DNA from: Streptomyces atratus
Lineage (GTDB): Bacteria; Actinomycetota; Actinomycetes; Streptomycetales; Streptomycetaceae
Assembly (NCBI RefSeq): GCF_014648655.1
Contig: NZ_BMRN01000002.1
Span: forward strand, 1-64,000
Length of the DNA: 64,000 bases
Direction: 5' to 3'
Shown: piece by piece, positions 47,706 through 56,406 of the stretch
How the letters are laid out: the number at the start of each line of letters is the position of its first letter
Numbering within the stretch: position 1 is the first letter of the stretch
Made by a program: the position numbers and the translations under genes
Notes under the pieces: generated by a model
Told to the model about the DNA's origin: nothing
The model's database searches: none
What the model saw: only the letters and a program-made list of their open reading frames with translations

Positions 47706-49243
47706 ACGCCGCAGTCGCGACCTCCGTCTTCGGGGTCTTCATGGTCGTCACCGTCGCCCTCGGGCTGCTCGCGATGCGCGGGCGGAGCAGAGGGAGCGGA
47801 GACGGTGGCGGGCTCGCGGAGTGGTCCGTGGGCGGGCGCAGCCTCGGGACCGTGTTCATCTGGGTGCTGATGGCCGGCGAGGGCTACACCAGCTTCAGCT
47901 ACCTGGGCGCCGCGGGATGGGGCTACAACTACGGGGCGCCCGTGCTCTACGTGGTGGCGTACATGTCCTGCGGTTACGCCCTCGGCTATGTCGTCGGGCC
48001 GATGCTCTGGGCGTACGCGCGCAAGCACGGACTCGTCGGGATCACCGACATGGTGGCGCACCGCTTCGGACGGCCCTGGCTCGGTGCGCTGGTCGCCGTC
48101 CTCGCGACCGTCTTCCTGCTGCCGTACATCCAGCTCCAGATCACCGGCATGGGCGTGGTCGTATCGACCATCTCCTACGGTGCCATCAGCCTGAACCAGG
48201 CCTACTTCATAGCCTTCGCCGTCACCACCGGCTTCGTCGTGGTGAGCGGGCTGCGCGGCAGCGCATGGGTGTCCGTCCTCAAGGACATCCTCGTGATCGC
48301 CACGCTCGGCTTCCTCGCCCTCTACGTACCGATCCACTACTTCGACGGCTACGGGCCCTTCCTCGACCGGCTCGTCACCGAGAAGAGCCAGTGGCTGACC
48401 TTCCCCGGGCACGGGGACAGCGGGCTCGGGCAGGCATGGTTCATCACCACCTCGTTCCTCAACTCCCTCACCGTGGTGATCTTCCCGACGACCGTCGCCG
48501 GCTATCTCGGCGCGAAGAATGCCGACGTGCTGCGCCGCAACGCGATGTGGCTGCCCGCCTACAACGTGCTGCTCTTCGTGCCGATGCTGCTCGGCATGGC
48601 CGCTCTCTTCGTCGTGCCGGGGCTCGTCGGCGCCGAGTCCAACCTGGCGCTCTTCAAGCTGGTCGTGGATTCGCTGCCGGCCTGGGCGGTCGGCGTCATC
48701 GGTGTGGCGGCGGCTCTGTCGTCGATCGTGCCGATGGCCGTCTTCATGCTGGTCATCGGCACGATGTGGGGGCGCAGTGTGCTGTCGCTCGTGCCGCGGT
48801 GGGAGCGGCGGCAGAAGGGCGTCGCCCAGAGCGTCGTGGTGGCCTCGGGTGTGATCGCGCTCGTGCTCACATACACCGCGCCGAACACCCTCGTACGGCT
48901 CTCCCTCATCTCGTACGAGGGGATGGCGCAGCTGCTCCCCATGGTGCTGCTGGGGCTGATATGGCGGCGGCTGACCCTGCTCGGGGCGATGAGCGGGCTG
49001 GTCGTCGGCGTGGGCCTGGTGTGCGGGTTCGTGTTCACGGAGAACGATCCGGTGTGGGGGGTGAACGCGGGCATCGTGGCGCTCGGCGCCAACCTCGTCG
49101 TCGCGCTCGCCGTGACGTACGCGGGTCCGCGCGAGCGCGACGACCGGCCGGACAGCGAGGTGCTCGCGCGGGACGAGATCGGGGTTGCGGAGGACGGGGC
49201 GGACGCGGAGCTCAGCCTCGCTCCCGCAGGAACAGGACACTGA
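47702..49243 (+). CDS. Sodium:solute symporter (SSS family, monocarboxylate type)
   Basis: This protein has 513 residues from GTG 47702, overlapping the DUF3311 stop. About 13 transmembrane segments carry SSS landmarks: W-S-V-G-G-R-S-L-G-T-V-F (about 41-52), G-E-G-Y-T-S-F-S-Y-L-G-A-A-G and V-V-S-G-L-R-G-S-A-W-V-S-V-L-K-D (about 180). It resembles MctP-like monocarboxylate or acetate/pyruvate carriers, whose usual genetic partner is DUF3311. The C-terminal tail is acidic and cytoplasmic. Confidence 0.88.
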   Translation: MNAAVATSVFGVFMVVTVALGLLAMRGRSRGSGDGGGLAEWSVGGRSLGTVFIWVLMAGEGYTSFSYLGAAGWGYNYGAPVLYVVAYMSCGYALGYVVGPMLWAYARKHGLVGITDMVAHRFGRPWLGALVAVLATVFLLPYIQLQITGMGVVVSTISYGAISLNQAYFIAFAVTTGFVVVSGLRGSAWVSVLKDILVIATLGFLALYVPIHYFDGYGPFLDRLVTEKSQWLTFPGHGDSGLGQAWFITTSFLNSLTVVIFPTTVAGYLGAKNADVLRRNAMWLPAYNVLLFVPMLLGMAALFVVPGLVGAESNLALFKLVVDSLPAWAVGVIGVAAALSSIVPMAVFMLVIGTMWGRSVLSLVPRWERRQKGVAQSVVVASGVIALVLTYTAPNTLVRLSLISYEGMAQLLPMVLLGLIWRRLTLLGAMSGLVVGVGLVCGFVFTENDPVWGVNAGIVALGANLVVALAVTYAGPRERDDRPDSEVLARDEIGVAEDGADAELSLAPAGTGH

Positions 49244-49246
49244 CCG

Positions 49247-49530
49247 TCGCCGGCCGGGCCAGGCCCCCTCTGGCCGGTCGTCCGCACCATCGGGGCGTGG
49301 GGGCGCGACCACATTCCCGGCACCCGGCCGATGCGCGTCTTCGTCCACGTCTCCTGCGGTACGGAGCTGGGCGTGTACGGCGAATGCCCGGCCTGCGCGC
49401 TGCCCGTACCGCCCGAGGACGTCGAGATGCGACCGGGCGACGGACTCGATCCGGACCCTGCCGATCCGGTCAGCCGCGCACTGCTCGCGCCGACTGCTGC
49501 GGCCGCTGGAGACCGATCGCGCCTGAGCGC
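49247..49530 (+). pseudogene. C-terminal remnant of an HxlR-type regulator
   Basis: Starting right after the symporter stop, the frame reads W-P-V-V-R-T-I-G-A-W-G-R-D-H-I-P, then V-F-V-H-V-S-C-G-T-E-L-G-V-Y-G-E-C-P-A-C. The latter is the helix and Cys-knuckle found at the C-terminus of HxlR-like DNA-binding proteins. The winged helix-turn-helix is missing. Near 49490 another frame gives the better ending R-R-L-L-R-P-L-E, so a frameshift is likely too. Confidence 0.55.
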
Positions 49531-49649
49531 GGACGGGTATGCCGGACCCATCGTGTATAACGGCTGGAGAGCCGAACGCACACCTGCGCGAAAAGCGCGG
49601 CTGCGTGAGTTCGGCCGTCAGGTCGCGAAGGGGAAGAAGGGAGGGGCCG

Positions 49650-49982
49650 ATGAGCGGTGACGTGAACCGTCTGCGCGATGGCCTCGCCCGGCTGCTCCGC
49701 CCCCTGGGGCTGCTGCTCTTCCTCGTCACCGAAGTCGTCCTCGCCGAAGGCGGCAGCCTCTCCGCCGCCGTCGCGCTCGCCGCCACGGCCGCCGCCGGTT
49801 CCGCGCTCGTCGCAGCCTCGGTCATCAGCGCCCGCTGCGCCGTCCCCGTGCCCCGCACCCGGGTCCGTACGGCCATACGCGACCGGGAGAAACGCACCGC
49901 GTTCCTGCCGCAGCGAGACCCGGACGCCAAGGGGCGCAGACGCCCCCGAGCCCCCGGCCGTGCCCTCCCGACGGCCGCGTAG
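49650..49982 (+). CDS. DUF6412 membrane protein
   Basis: This protein has 110 residues from ATG 49650 (GGGAGGGG just upstream). Two hydrophobic helices (L-G-L-L-L-F-L-V-T-E-V-V-L and A-A-V-A-L-A-A-T-A-A-A-G-S-A-L-V-A-A) are followed by a basic tail with F-L-P-Q-R-D-P-D-A-K-G-R-R-R-P-R-A-P. It matches the DUF6412 proteins typically encoded just before a second YidC in Streptomyces. Its function is unknown; a link to membrane insertion is inferred from order. Confidence 0.75.
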   Translation: MSGDVNRLRDGLARLLRPLGLLLFLVTEVVLAEGGSLSAAVALAATAAAGSALVAASVISARCAVPVPRTRVRTAIRDREKRTAFLPQRDPDAKGRRRPRAPGRALPTAA

Positions 49983-50073
49983 GGGCTCGCACCAGCAGTA
50001 GCCACCTCTCGCGGTTCGTCATGCCGAGTTCGCTCTTCTTCCCGGCAAGACGAGACCCCCGGAGGGCTCACCC

Positions 50074-50844
50074 ATGTCCGTCTTCATGTCCGCATTCGCC
50101 GCTCTGGTCGGCGCAATGGCCGATGTGATGCACCCGCTTTTCCAGGGCGCGTCCGCCGCCGCCGCGATCGTGCTGTTCACGGCGCTCGTGCGGCTCGCCG
50201 TGCACCCGCTGTCGCGGGCCGCGGCGCGAGGGCAGAAAGCCCGCACCAGGCTCCAGCCGCAGATCGCCGAGCTGCGCAAGAAACACGGCAAGAACCCCGA
50301 GCGCATGCAGAAGGCGCTCATGGAACTGCACAAGGCGGAGAACGTCTCGCCGCTCTCCGGCTGCCTGCCGAGCCTTCTGCAGATGCCCGCCTTCTTCCTC
50401 CTCTACCACCTCTTCTCCAGCCAGACGATCGACGGCCACCCCAACGAGCTTCTCGGCCACCAGCTCTTCGGCGCCCCGCTCGGCGAGCACTGGCACGACG
50501 CGCTCGCGCACGGCGGACCGTTCGGGGCCCAGGGCATGGTCTACCTCGGCCTGTACGCGATCGTCGCCGTCGTGGCCACCTTCAACTACCGGCGGACGAA
50601 GGCGCAGATGGCCGCCAACCCTGTCACCCCGACCACCGGCCCCGACGGACAGCCGGTCCCGGGCATGGGCATGATGACGAAGCTGATGCCCCTGATGTCC
50701 TTCGCCACGCTTTTCACCGTCTCCGTCGTACCGCTCGCCGCCGCGCTGTACGTCGTCACGAGCACCACCTGGACCGCGGTCGAGCGGGCTTTCCTCTATC
50801 GCGACATGCCGGCCGCGGGCACCGCCATGGCCACCGCAGCGTGA
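50074..50844 (+). CDS. yidC: YidC/Oxa1-family membrane insertase
   Basis: This protein has 256 residues from ATG 50074 (CGGAGGG 7 nt upstream). The YidC core is present: the first helix L-V-R-L-A-V-H-P-L (with the conserved Arg), the cytoplasmic hairpin K-H-G-K-N-P-E-R-M-Q-K-A-L-M-E-L-H, and three further helices (L-P-S-L-L-Q-M-P-A-F-F-L-L-Y, about 130). It lacks a large periplasmic domain, as in Gram-positive YidC. Genome-core yidC normally lies in the rnpA-jag cluster, so this is likely the additional paralogue that accompanies DUF6412. Confidence 0.88.
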   Translation: MSVFMSAFAALVGAMADVMHPLFQGASAAAAIVLFTALVRLAVHPLSRAAARGQKARTRLQPQIAELRKKHGKNPERMQKALMELHKAENVSPLSGCLPSLLQMPAFFLLYHLFSSQTIDGHPNELLGHQLFGAPLGEHWHDALAHGGPFGAQGMVYLGLYAIVAVVATFNYRRTKAQMAANPVTPTTGPDGQPVPGMGMMTKLMPLMSFATLFTVSVVPLAAALYVVTSTTWTAVERAFLYRDMPAAGTAMATAA

Positions 50845-50980
50845 TCGGGGCGGCCAGTGCGCTGGTCCAGTGTGTGAACAGGGTCTTGCAGAGTGATCGG
50901 ATGTCTTGGACGATCGGACAAGCCTGCGATGGCCGACACCCATCCGACGGGCCCGATCTCGACCAAGGGGAGAAAGACCG

Positions 50981-51841
50981 TTGAAGCTGCTTCGTGTGGG
51001 TACGGCAGGCGCGGAACGACCGGCACTGCTGGACGAGGACGGAACCCTGCGTGACCTGTCGGGAATCGTCACCGACATCGACGGCACGCTGCTCGCCGAC
51101 GAGTCCGCGCTGGCCCGGGTACGGGCCGCCGCGGCCGCGCCCGGCGAGCTGCCCGAGCTCGACGCCGAGGGGCTTCGGGCCGGACCGCCGCTCGCCCGGA
51201 TCGGCAAGATCGTGTGCATCGGGCTGAACTACCACGACCATGCCGCCGAGACCGGCGCGGAGATTCCCGCCGAGCCGATCCTGTTCTTCAAGGCGCCGGA
51301 CACCGTCGTCGGGCCCGACGACACGGTGCTGGTGCCGCGCGGCAGCGTCAAGACCGACTGGGAGGTCGAGCTCGCGGTCGTCATCGGGCGCACCGCTCGC
51401 TACCTGGAGTCCGCCGAGGAGGGGCTCGCACATGTCGCCGGATACGCGACGGCGCACGACGTCTCCGAGCGCGAGTTCCAGATCGAGCGCGGCGGCACCT
51501 GGGACAAGGGCAAGAACTGCGAGACGTTCAACCCGCTGGGGCCGTGGCTGGTGACGGCGGACGAGATCGCCGACCCGCAGGCGCTGCCGCTGAAGCTCTG
51601 GGTCAACGGTGAGCTGAAGCAGGACGGCACGACGGCCGACCAGATCTTCCCGGTGGGCGAGGTGGTCCGGTATCTCAGCCACTTCATGACGCTGTACCCG
51701 GGCGATGTGATCAACACCGGGACGCCGGCGGGGGTCGCTCTGGGGCACCCCGAGCCCAAGCCGTATCTGAGGGCGGGGGATGTCGTGGAGCTGGAGATCG
51801 CGGGGCTGGGGCGGCAGCGGCAGGAGCTGAAGGACGCGTAG
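50981..51841 (+). CDS. Fumarylacetoacetate hydrolase-family enzyme
   Basis: This protein has 286 residues from TTG 50981 (GGGGAG about 8 nt upstream). I-V-C-I-G-L-N-Y-H-D-H-A-A-E starts the FAH core. Metal ligands are the two Glu in D-W-E-V-E-L-A-V-V-I-G (about residues 127-131) and the Asp in T-A-H-D-V-S-E-R-E-F-Q. D-V-I-N-T-G-T-P-A-G-V completes the site. The family includes acylpyruvases, oxaloacetate decarboxylases and 2,4-diketo acid hydrolases; the substrate is not predictable here. It stands alone and ends at a bidirectional terminator. Confidence 0.88.
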   Translation: MKLLRVGTAGAERPALLDEDGTLRDLSGIVTDIDGTLLADESALARVRAAAAAPGELPELDAEGLRAGPPLARIGKIVCIGLNYHDHAAETGAEIPAEPILFFKAPDTVVGPDDTVLVPRGSVKTDWEVELAVVIGRTARYLESAEEGLAHVAGYATAHDVSEREFQIERGGTWDKGKNCETFNPLGPWLVTADEIADPQALPLKLWVNGELKQDGTTADQIFPVGEVVRYLSHFMTLYPGDVINTGTPAGVALGHPEPKPYLRAGDVVELEIAGLGRQRQELKDA

Positions 51842-51937
51842 TGGTGGTGTCGGGGGCGGGGCGGTTCGCCGGGGGTGCCCGAGTGGCCGCTCTGTCCTCA
51901 GGTGCCGGACGGGCTTGACCGACCGGTCATAAAGGTC

Positions 51938-51977
51938 GGAGGGGTGGGGTGCCGCGGAATCAGCACCCCACCCCTCC
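51938..51977. terminator. Bidirectional terminator between convergent genes
   Basis: GGAGGGGTGGGGTGC (51938-51952) pairs perfectly over 15 bp with GCACCCCACCCCTCC (51963-51977), loop 10 nt. It lies midway between the FAH-type gene and the opposing HbpS-like gene. Confidence 0.9.
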
Positions 51978-51983
51978 TAGCCG

Positions 51984-52463
51984 TCACGCGCCGATCGTCG
52001 TCGCGAACTGTTCCAGCGCCTCGACCACCAGGGCGTGGTCCTCCGCCTGGGGCAGGCCCGAGACCGTCACCGAGCCGATGACGCCCGCGCCCTCGACCGC
52101 GATCGGGAACGAACCGCCGTGCGCGGCGTACGTGTCCGGGTCCAGGCGCGAGGACTCGTCGAAGGTCGTCCCCTTCGACCGGAACCGGGATCCGACCAGG
52201 TACGAGCTCTCGCCGTACCGTTCCACGACCTTGCGCTTGCGGTCGATCCAGGCGTCGTTGTCCGCGCTCGATCCCGGCAGCGCGGCATGGAACAGCTGCT
52301 GTGCGCCGCGGCGGATGTCGATCGCGACCGGGGCGTGCCTTTCCCTGGCCATCGAGACGAGCAGGCCGCCGAGCGCGTACGCGTCGTCGTAGCTGAAATG
52401 CGGCAGCGTCAGTCGGCGCTCCTGAGCGATGAGCTCGGAGATGGTCGGAGCGGTGGGATTCAT
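51984..52463 (-). CDS. HbpS/GlcG-like (UPF0303) heme-binding-domain protein
   Basis: This 159-residue protein has A-P-V-A-I-D-I-R-R-G, H-G-G-S-F-P-I-A-V-E-G-A-G-V-I-G-S-V-T-V-S-G-L-P and H-A-L-V-V-E-A-L-E-Q-F, the pattern of the UPF0303/HbpS-GlcG fold. Some members bind heme or act in redox sensing, while many are uncharacterised. There is no signal peptide, so it is cytoplasmic, unlike secreted HbpS. ATG 52463 overlaps the oxidoreductase stop (ATGA), so the two are coupled. Confidence 0.75.
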   Translation of the reverse strand: MNPTAPTISELIAQERRLTLPHFSYDDAYALGGLLVSMARERHAPVAIDIRRGAQQLFHAALPGSSADNDAWIDRKRKVVERYGESSYLVGSRFRSKGTTFDESSRLDPDTYAAHGGSFPIAVEGAGVIGSVTVSGLPQAEDHALVVEALEQFATTIGA

Positions 52464-53626
52464 ACGGTCTGCTCCTCGGTATCGGTATCGGTATCGGCGG
52501 AGGTGGACGGGGTTGCGGCGGGCAGGGGCACGGTCACGCCCTCGCGGGCCGAGCGGCGCGCGGCCTCCAGTACGTCCAGGGCAGCGGCGGCCTGGAGGGC
52601 GGTCACTGGATTGTCACCCTTTCCGCGCAGTGCGTCGGTGACCGCCGCGTAGTACGCGGGGTAGTCGCCCGGCAGCGTGCGGACCGGGGCGCCGCCGCCC
52701 GTCAGCGGGGACTCGCCCGAGCCGATCCGGCCCCACAGGTGTTCGGGCTCCTCGCCCCACGGCCGGTTCGCCGTCGGACGCGCGCCCGCGCGCAGGTCGG
52801 CCTCCTGCGGGTCGAGGCCGTACTTCACATAGCCGGCGGTCGAGCCGAGCACCCGGAAGCGCGGGCCGAGCTGGGCCGTGGTGGCGCTGACGTACAGATG
52901 CGAGCGGACCCCGTTCGCATGGGTGATCGCGAGAAACGTGTCGTCGTCGGCGGCGGCGCCGGGGCGGCGTACATCGGACTCCGCGTACACCTGTACCGCC
53001 GGCCCGAACAGGACGAGCGCCTGGTCGACGACATGGCTGCCCAGGTCGTACAGCAGCCCGCCGATCTCCTGGGGGTCGCCCGACTCGCGCCAGCCGCCCT
53101 TCGGCTGCGGGCGCCACCGCTCGAAACGGGACTCGAAGCGCTGCACGTCCCCCAGCTCACCGTCGGCGACCAGGCGGGCGAGAGTGAGGAAGTCGTTGTC
53201 CCAGCGGCGGTTCTGGAAGACCGAGAGCAGCACCCCGCGCTCCTCGGCGAGAGCCGCGAGCTCCCGCGCCTCGGCGGCCGTACCGGCGATCGGCTTGTCC
53301 ACGACGACCGGCAGACCGGCCTCGATCGCGGCGGTCGCGATCGGGACGTGGGTCCTGTTCGGCGAGGCGATCACGATCAGATCGAGTTCGTCCGCGCGCC
53401 CCCACAGCTCCTTGGGCGACGCGGCGAACCGTACGTCGGGGAACTCGGCGCGCGCCTGCGCCTGCCGCTCCTCGTTCGAGGTGACGACCGTGTCGAGGAC
53501 GAGACCCTCGGTCGCGGCGATCAGCGGGGCGTGGAAGACGGAACCCGCCAGGCCGTAGCCGACGAGTCCGACGCGCAGGGGGGTCTCGGACAGCCCGGGC
53601 GTCTCGTGAGTCGCGTTGCCAGTCAT
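52460..53626 (-). CDS. Gfo/Idh/MocA-family oxidoreductase
   Basis: This protein has 388 residues from ATG 53626 (in-frame GTG 53635 is possible). A Rossmann fold opens with V-G-L-V-G-Y-G-L-A-G-S-V-F-H-A-P. The catalytic V-V-V-D-K-P (usual E-K-P) lies near residue 105, and the C-terminal GFO domain has L-L-Y-D-L-G-S-H-V-V-D-Q-A-L. This supports NAD(P)-dependent oxidation of a sugar, inositol or related polyol. It is coupled to the heme-domain protein and divergent from a ROK regulator, which suggests control by a sugar signal. Confidence 0.88.
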   Translation of the reverse strand: MTGNATHETPGLSETPLRVGLVGYGLAGSVFHAPLIAATEGLVLDTVVTSNEERQAQARAEFPDVRFAASPKELWGRADELDLIVIASPNRTHVPIATAAIEAGLPVVVDKPIAGTAAEARELAALAEERGVLLSVFQNRRWDNDFLTLARLVADGELGDVQRFESRFERWRPQPKGGWRESGDPQEIGGLLYDLGSHVVDQALVLFGPAVQVYAESDVRRPGAAADDDTFLAITHANGVRSHLYVSATTAQLGPRFRVLGSTAGYVKYGLDPQEADLRAGARPTANRPWGEEPEHLWGRIGSGESPLTGGGAPVRTLPGDYPAYYAAVTDALRGKGDNPVTALQAAAALDVLEAARRSAREGVTVPLPAATPSTSADTDTDTEEQTV

Positions 53627-53639
53627 GCCCGCCACTTAA

Positions 53640-53652
53640 GCAACGCTGTTGC
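53640..53652. promoter_or_regulatory. Candidate ROK operator
   Basis: GCAAC-gct-GTTGC is a perfect dyad in the 56-bp gap between the divergent oxidoreductase and ROK starts. It lies 14 bp upstream of the oxidoreductase ATG. Confidence 0.5.
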
Positions 53653-53682
53653 CAAAGTGCAAGCGACAGGGACAATGGGGCT

Positions 53683-54828
53683 GTGAACAGGAGTAATAGC
53701 GGCGCGAACCTGCCGACGCTGCGCAGCCACAATGCGGCGTTGGTGCTGGATCTGCTGCGGGTGGCGGGCGAGTGCGGCATCAGCAGGCTCGAACTCGCCG
53801 AGCGTACGGGGCTCACGCCGCAGGCCGTCAGCAAGATCACCGCGCGGCTGCGGGCCGAGGGGCTGGCGACCGATGCGGGCCACCGGGCCTCCACCGGGGG
53901 CAAGCCGCGCACCGTGCTGCGGCTGGTGCCGGACGCCGGGTACGCGGTCGGCATGCACCTGGACCGCGACGAGCTGACGGTGGTGCTCGTCGACCTGGCC
54001 GGCGCGGTCGCCGCCAGCCGTACCGCCCCGCTGGACTTCGGCGCCCCGGCGGACGAGGTGGTCGCGGTGGCGGCGTACGCGGTCGCGGCGGTACGGGACG
54101 GGGGTGCGCAGTCCGTGGACCTGCCGGTGCTCGGGGTCGGCGTGGCGGTGCCGGGGCCGCTCGACCACCGGGGCGGGGTGCTGCACCGCGTCACCGGGTT
54201 CCCGCAGTGGGACGGGTATCCGTTGCGGGACGCGCTCGCCGCGAGGACCGGGCTGCCCGTCGTCGTCGACAAGGACACCAACGCCGCGGCCCTGGGCCTC
54301 GCCCTGCGCGCGGCGGGCGCGGGCGACTTCGCGTATCTGCACCTCGGGACCGGGCTCGGCGCCGGGCTGGTCCTGGGCGGGGGGCTGTATCGAGGGGCCC
54401 GTACCGGGGCCGGTGAGTTCGGGCACCAGACCGTCCAGCTGGACGGGCCGGTGTGCAGCTGCGGGGGGCGTGGCTGCATCGAGGCGCTCTGTCTCGCCGC
54501 CGTCGCCCGCGGTGATGTCGCGGAGGCCGCACGGGTGCTGGGTACCGGCGCCGCCAACCTCGTCGGGCTGCTCGACATCGACCGGGTGATGCTGGGCGGC
54601 CGTACCGTCGCCGCCGACCCCGACGCGTACGTGCGAGGCGTCCGCGCCGTGATCGACGAGCGCGCCCGGCTGGGCGGAATCGACGCGCCCGTGCCGGTCA
54701 CCGCCGCCGGGGGAGGGGACCGGCCGGTCGCGGAGGGGGCCGCGCAGCTGGTCCTGGCCCCGCTGTTCGGGCGGGTCGCGGGTGCGGACGTCGAAGGTGC
54801 GGACGGGGGTGCGGTCCTGGTCCCGTGA
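53683..54828 (+). CDS. ROK-family transcriptional regulator
   Basis: This 381-residue protein has an N-terminal winged helix (C-G-I-S-R-L-E-L-A-E-R-T-G-L-T-P-Q-A-V-S-K-I-T-A-R-L) and a ROK sugar-binding/kinase-like domain: G-V-A-V-P-G-P-L-D, V-V-V-D-K-D-T-N-A-A-A, G-A-G-E-F-G-H-Q, and the zinc motif C-S-C-G-G-R-G-C-I-E. The D-x-D-x-N site is intact. GTG 53683 lies 6 nt after GACAAT, a probable leaderless start. It likely represses itself and the divergent Gfo/Idh/MocA gene. Confidence 0.88.
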   Translation: MNRSNSGANLPTLRSHNAALVLDLLRVAGECGISRLELAERTGLTPQAVSKITARLRAEGLATDAGHRASTGGKPRTVLRLVPDAGYAVGMHLDRDELTVVLVDLAGAVAASRTAPLDFGAPADEVVAVAAYAVAAVRDGGAQSVDLPVLGVGVAVPGPLDHRGGVLHRVTGFPQWDGYPLRDALAARTGLPVVVDKDTNAAALGLALRAAGAGDFAYLHLGTGLGAGLVLGGGLYRGARTGAGEFGHQTVQLDGPVCSCGGRGCIEALCLAAVARGDVAEAARVLGTGAANLVGLLDIDRVMLGGRTVAADPDAYVRGVRAVIDERARLGGIDAPVPVTAAGGGDRPVAEGAAQLVLAPLFGRVAGADVEGADGGAVLVP

Positions 54829-55006
54829 CCGCCCGGCGGGCGCAACTGAGCTGATCGAGCGGTTCCGGGCCGCCGGCCGGGCGGCCCTGAGGCATGTCGG
54901 TGCCGGTCGCCTCGCGCGCGCGTGGCAGCGTCGCGGCCCAGAACCGGTGAACTCCGGCGCACGGGGCGAGCCGACCATCTCGCGAGCAGCGAAGGGTGCC
55001 CCCCAC

Positions 55007-56323
55007 ATGCCCCCCACACCGGCCCCCACACCGCCCCCGTCCGGCGAGCCTTCCGCTTCCACCCCCGCATCCCTCCCCGCGGCCGGTGCCGTACCCATCC
55101 CTCTGTCCGCCGCCGCCTCCGTCCCCGCATCCACCTCCCCCGCACGTCCTCCCTCGCCCCCGCACCCGCTCCCCGGGCGGACGCGCCACGGGCTCGCGCT
55201 CGGGCTGGCGGCGGCGAGTGTGGTTCCCGTCGTCCTCGGTGGCACATCCGCCGCACCCGCCTCCGCCGCACCTTCGGTCACCCCGGTCTCGAAGCCGGAT
55301 TCCGCCACCGCCGACCAGCAGCCCACCTGCGGTGATCCCGACGCGAGGGACTTCCCGATCAGCACCCGTATCCACGGCGGTCCGGACACCTACGCATCCG
55401 GTGGCGGCTACGGAATCTGGTTCCTGGACCTCACCAACACCACCACCGAGTCGTGCCGGGCCATCCATCCGGTGCTGGTCCTCACCGACGAGGACCGGAA
55501 GCTGACCTCCGACCAGATCCAGTTGGAGTTCTCCGAGCCGAGCCGTCCCGATGTGGAGCACCGCGTCATCTGGGAGACCACCGACCAGGACGAACACATC
55601 GGCGTCTTCGGCGGCGACGGCGCCGATGCCTTCGAGGGCTTCACCATTCCCGCGGGCCATACCGTCACCGTCGAGGTCCGGATGGCGTTCACCTCGGACA
55701 CCGGCCCGGGCCGGATGACCGTCAATGCCGCGATCGTCCAGCGGCAGCCCGCAGCGAGCGGCGGGACCGGGAAGGACGACGGGGCCTGGGTCGGCGAGTC
55801 CGACGAATACCCCTTTGCTGTCGTCGACGAAAGCGACGCGACCGGAGAGATGGACGAGACGGAGGAGGTCGGTGGGACTGGGGAGGTCGGTGGGACTGGA
55901 GAGGTCGGTGGGACTGGAGAGGTCGGCGGGGTCAAAGATGCCAGAGGGACGGGAGATGCCAGAGGGACGGAAGAAGTCGGTGGGACTGGAGAGGTCGGTG
56001 GGACTGGAGCGGTCGGCGGGGTCGGGGATGCCAGAGGGGCGGGAGAAGTCGGCAGGACTGGAGAAGTCGACGGGACAGGGGAGGCCGGCGACACCCCTCG
56101 CGACGCCCTGCCCGACGGAGCCCGGCCCACCGCCGCCGGCACCGGTGACGCCCCGCGGCCGCTCGCACCCGGCCGGGCCCCTGCCGACAGCGCCCTCCCC
56201 GAGCTGGCCGCAACCGGCCCGGCCACCGTTCCGTACCCCGGTATGACCGTTGCCGGGTTCCTGATCGGTGGCGGGGCCACAGTGGTCTGGTCCCGCCGCC
56301 TGCGCCGCCGCCCCCGCCTCTGA
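55007..56323 (+). CDS. LAATG sortase-anchored surface protein with GTGEVG repeats
   Basis: This protein has 438 residues from ATG 55007. A long Pro/Ser/Ala N-terminal stretch leads to a hydrophobic helix (about 66-90, L-A-L-G-L-A-A-A-S-V-V-P-V-V-L-G-G). That is late for a signal peptide, so a later start is possible. The extracellular domain (about 105-265) has two Cys (P-T-C-G-D and T-E-S-C-R-A). Next comes a region of about 15 imperfect G-T-G-E-V-G-type repeats (55855-56095), then L-P-E-L-A-A-T-G, a hydrophobic helix and R-R-L-R-R-R-P. It is a predicted substrate of the class E sortase. The repeats could vary in number. Confidence 0.82.
   Translation: MPPTPAPTPPPSGEPSASTPASLPAAGAVPIPLSAAASVPASTSPARPPSPPHPLPGRTRHGLALGLAAASVVPVVLGGTSAAPASAAPSVTPVSKPDSATADQQPTCGDPDARDFPISTRIHGGPDTYASGGGYGIWFLDLTNTTTESCRAIHPVLVLTDEDRKLTSDQIQLEFSEPSRPDVEHRVIWETTDQDEHIGVFGGDGADAFEGFTIPAGHTVTVEVRMAFTSDTGPGRMTVNAAIVQRQPAASGGTGKDDGAWVGESDEYPFAVVDESDATGEMDETEEVGGTGEVGGTGEVGGTGEVGGVKDARGTGDARGTEEVGGTGEVGGTGAVGGVGDARGAGEVGRTGEVDGTGEAGDTPRDALPDGARPTAAGTGDAPRPLAPGRAPADSALPELAATGPATVPYPGMTVAGFLIGGGATVVWSRRLRRRPRL
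55855..56095 (+). repeat. Short-period coding tandem repeats
   Basis: Imperfect 15-bp units around GAGGTCGGTGGGACT encode repeated V-G-G-T-G-E in the surface protein. Runs of exact copies near 55861-55920 and 55976-56010 would allow slippage. Confidence 0.75.
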
Positions 56324-56406
56324 ACCGCCCCTTCCGCACCCCGTCGCCAGGCCCGTCCGCGCCTGGGCGTTCACGGGTGTTCATGTCCGTCTGCCACCAT
56401 CGGGCC

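Noticed and set aside
45608..50071. A 1,487-codon minus-strand open frame
   Set aside because: Only its last third (46609 leftwards) is protein-like (SEC-C protein). The rest is antisense of sortase, DUF3311, symporter and DUF6412 genes, all of which have clear family motifs, starts and coupling.
55855..56095. Tandem repeats, considered as a replication origin or DnaA-box cluster
   Set aside because: They are in-frame coding repeats of V-G-G-T-G-E with no DnaA-box-like sequence.
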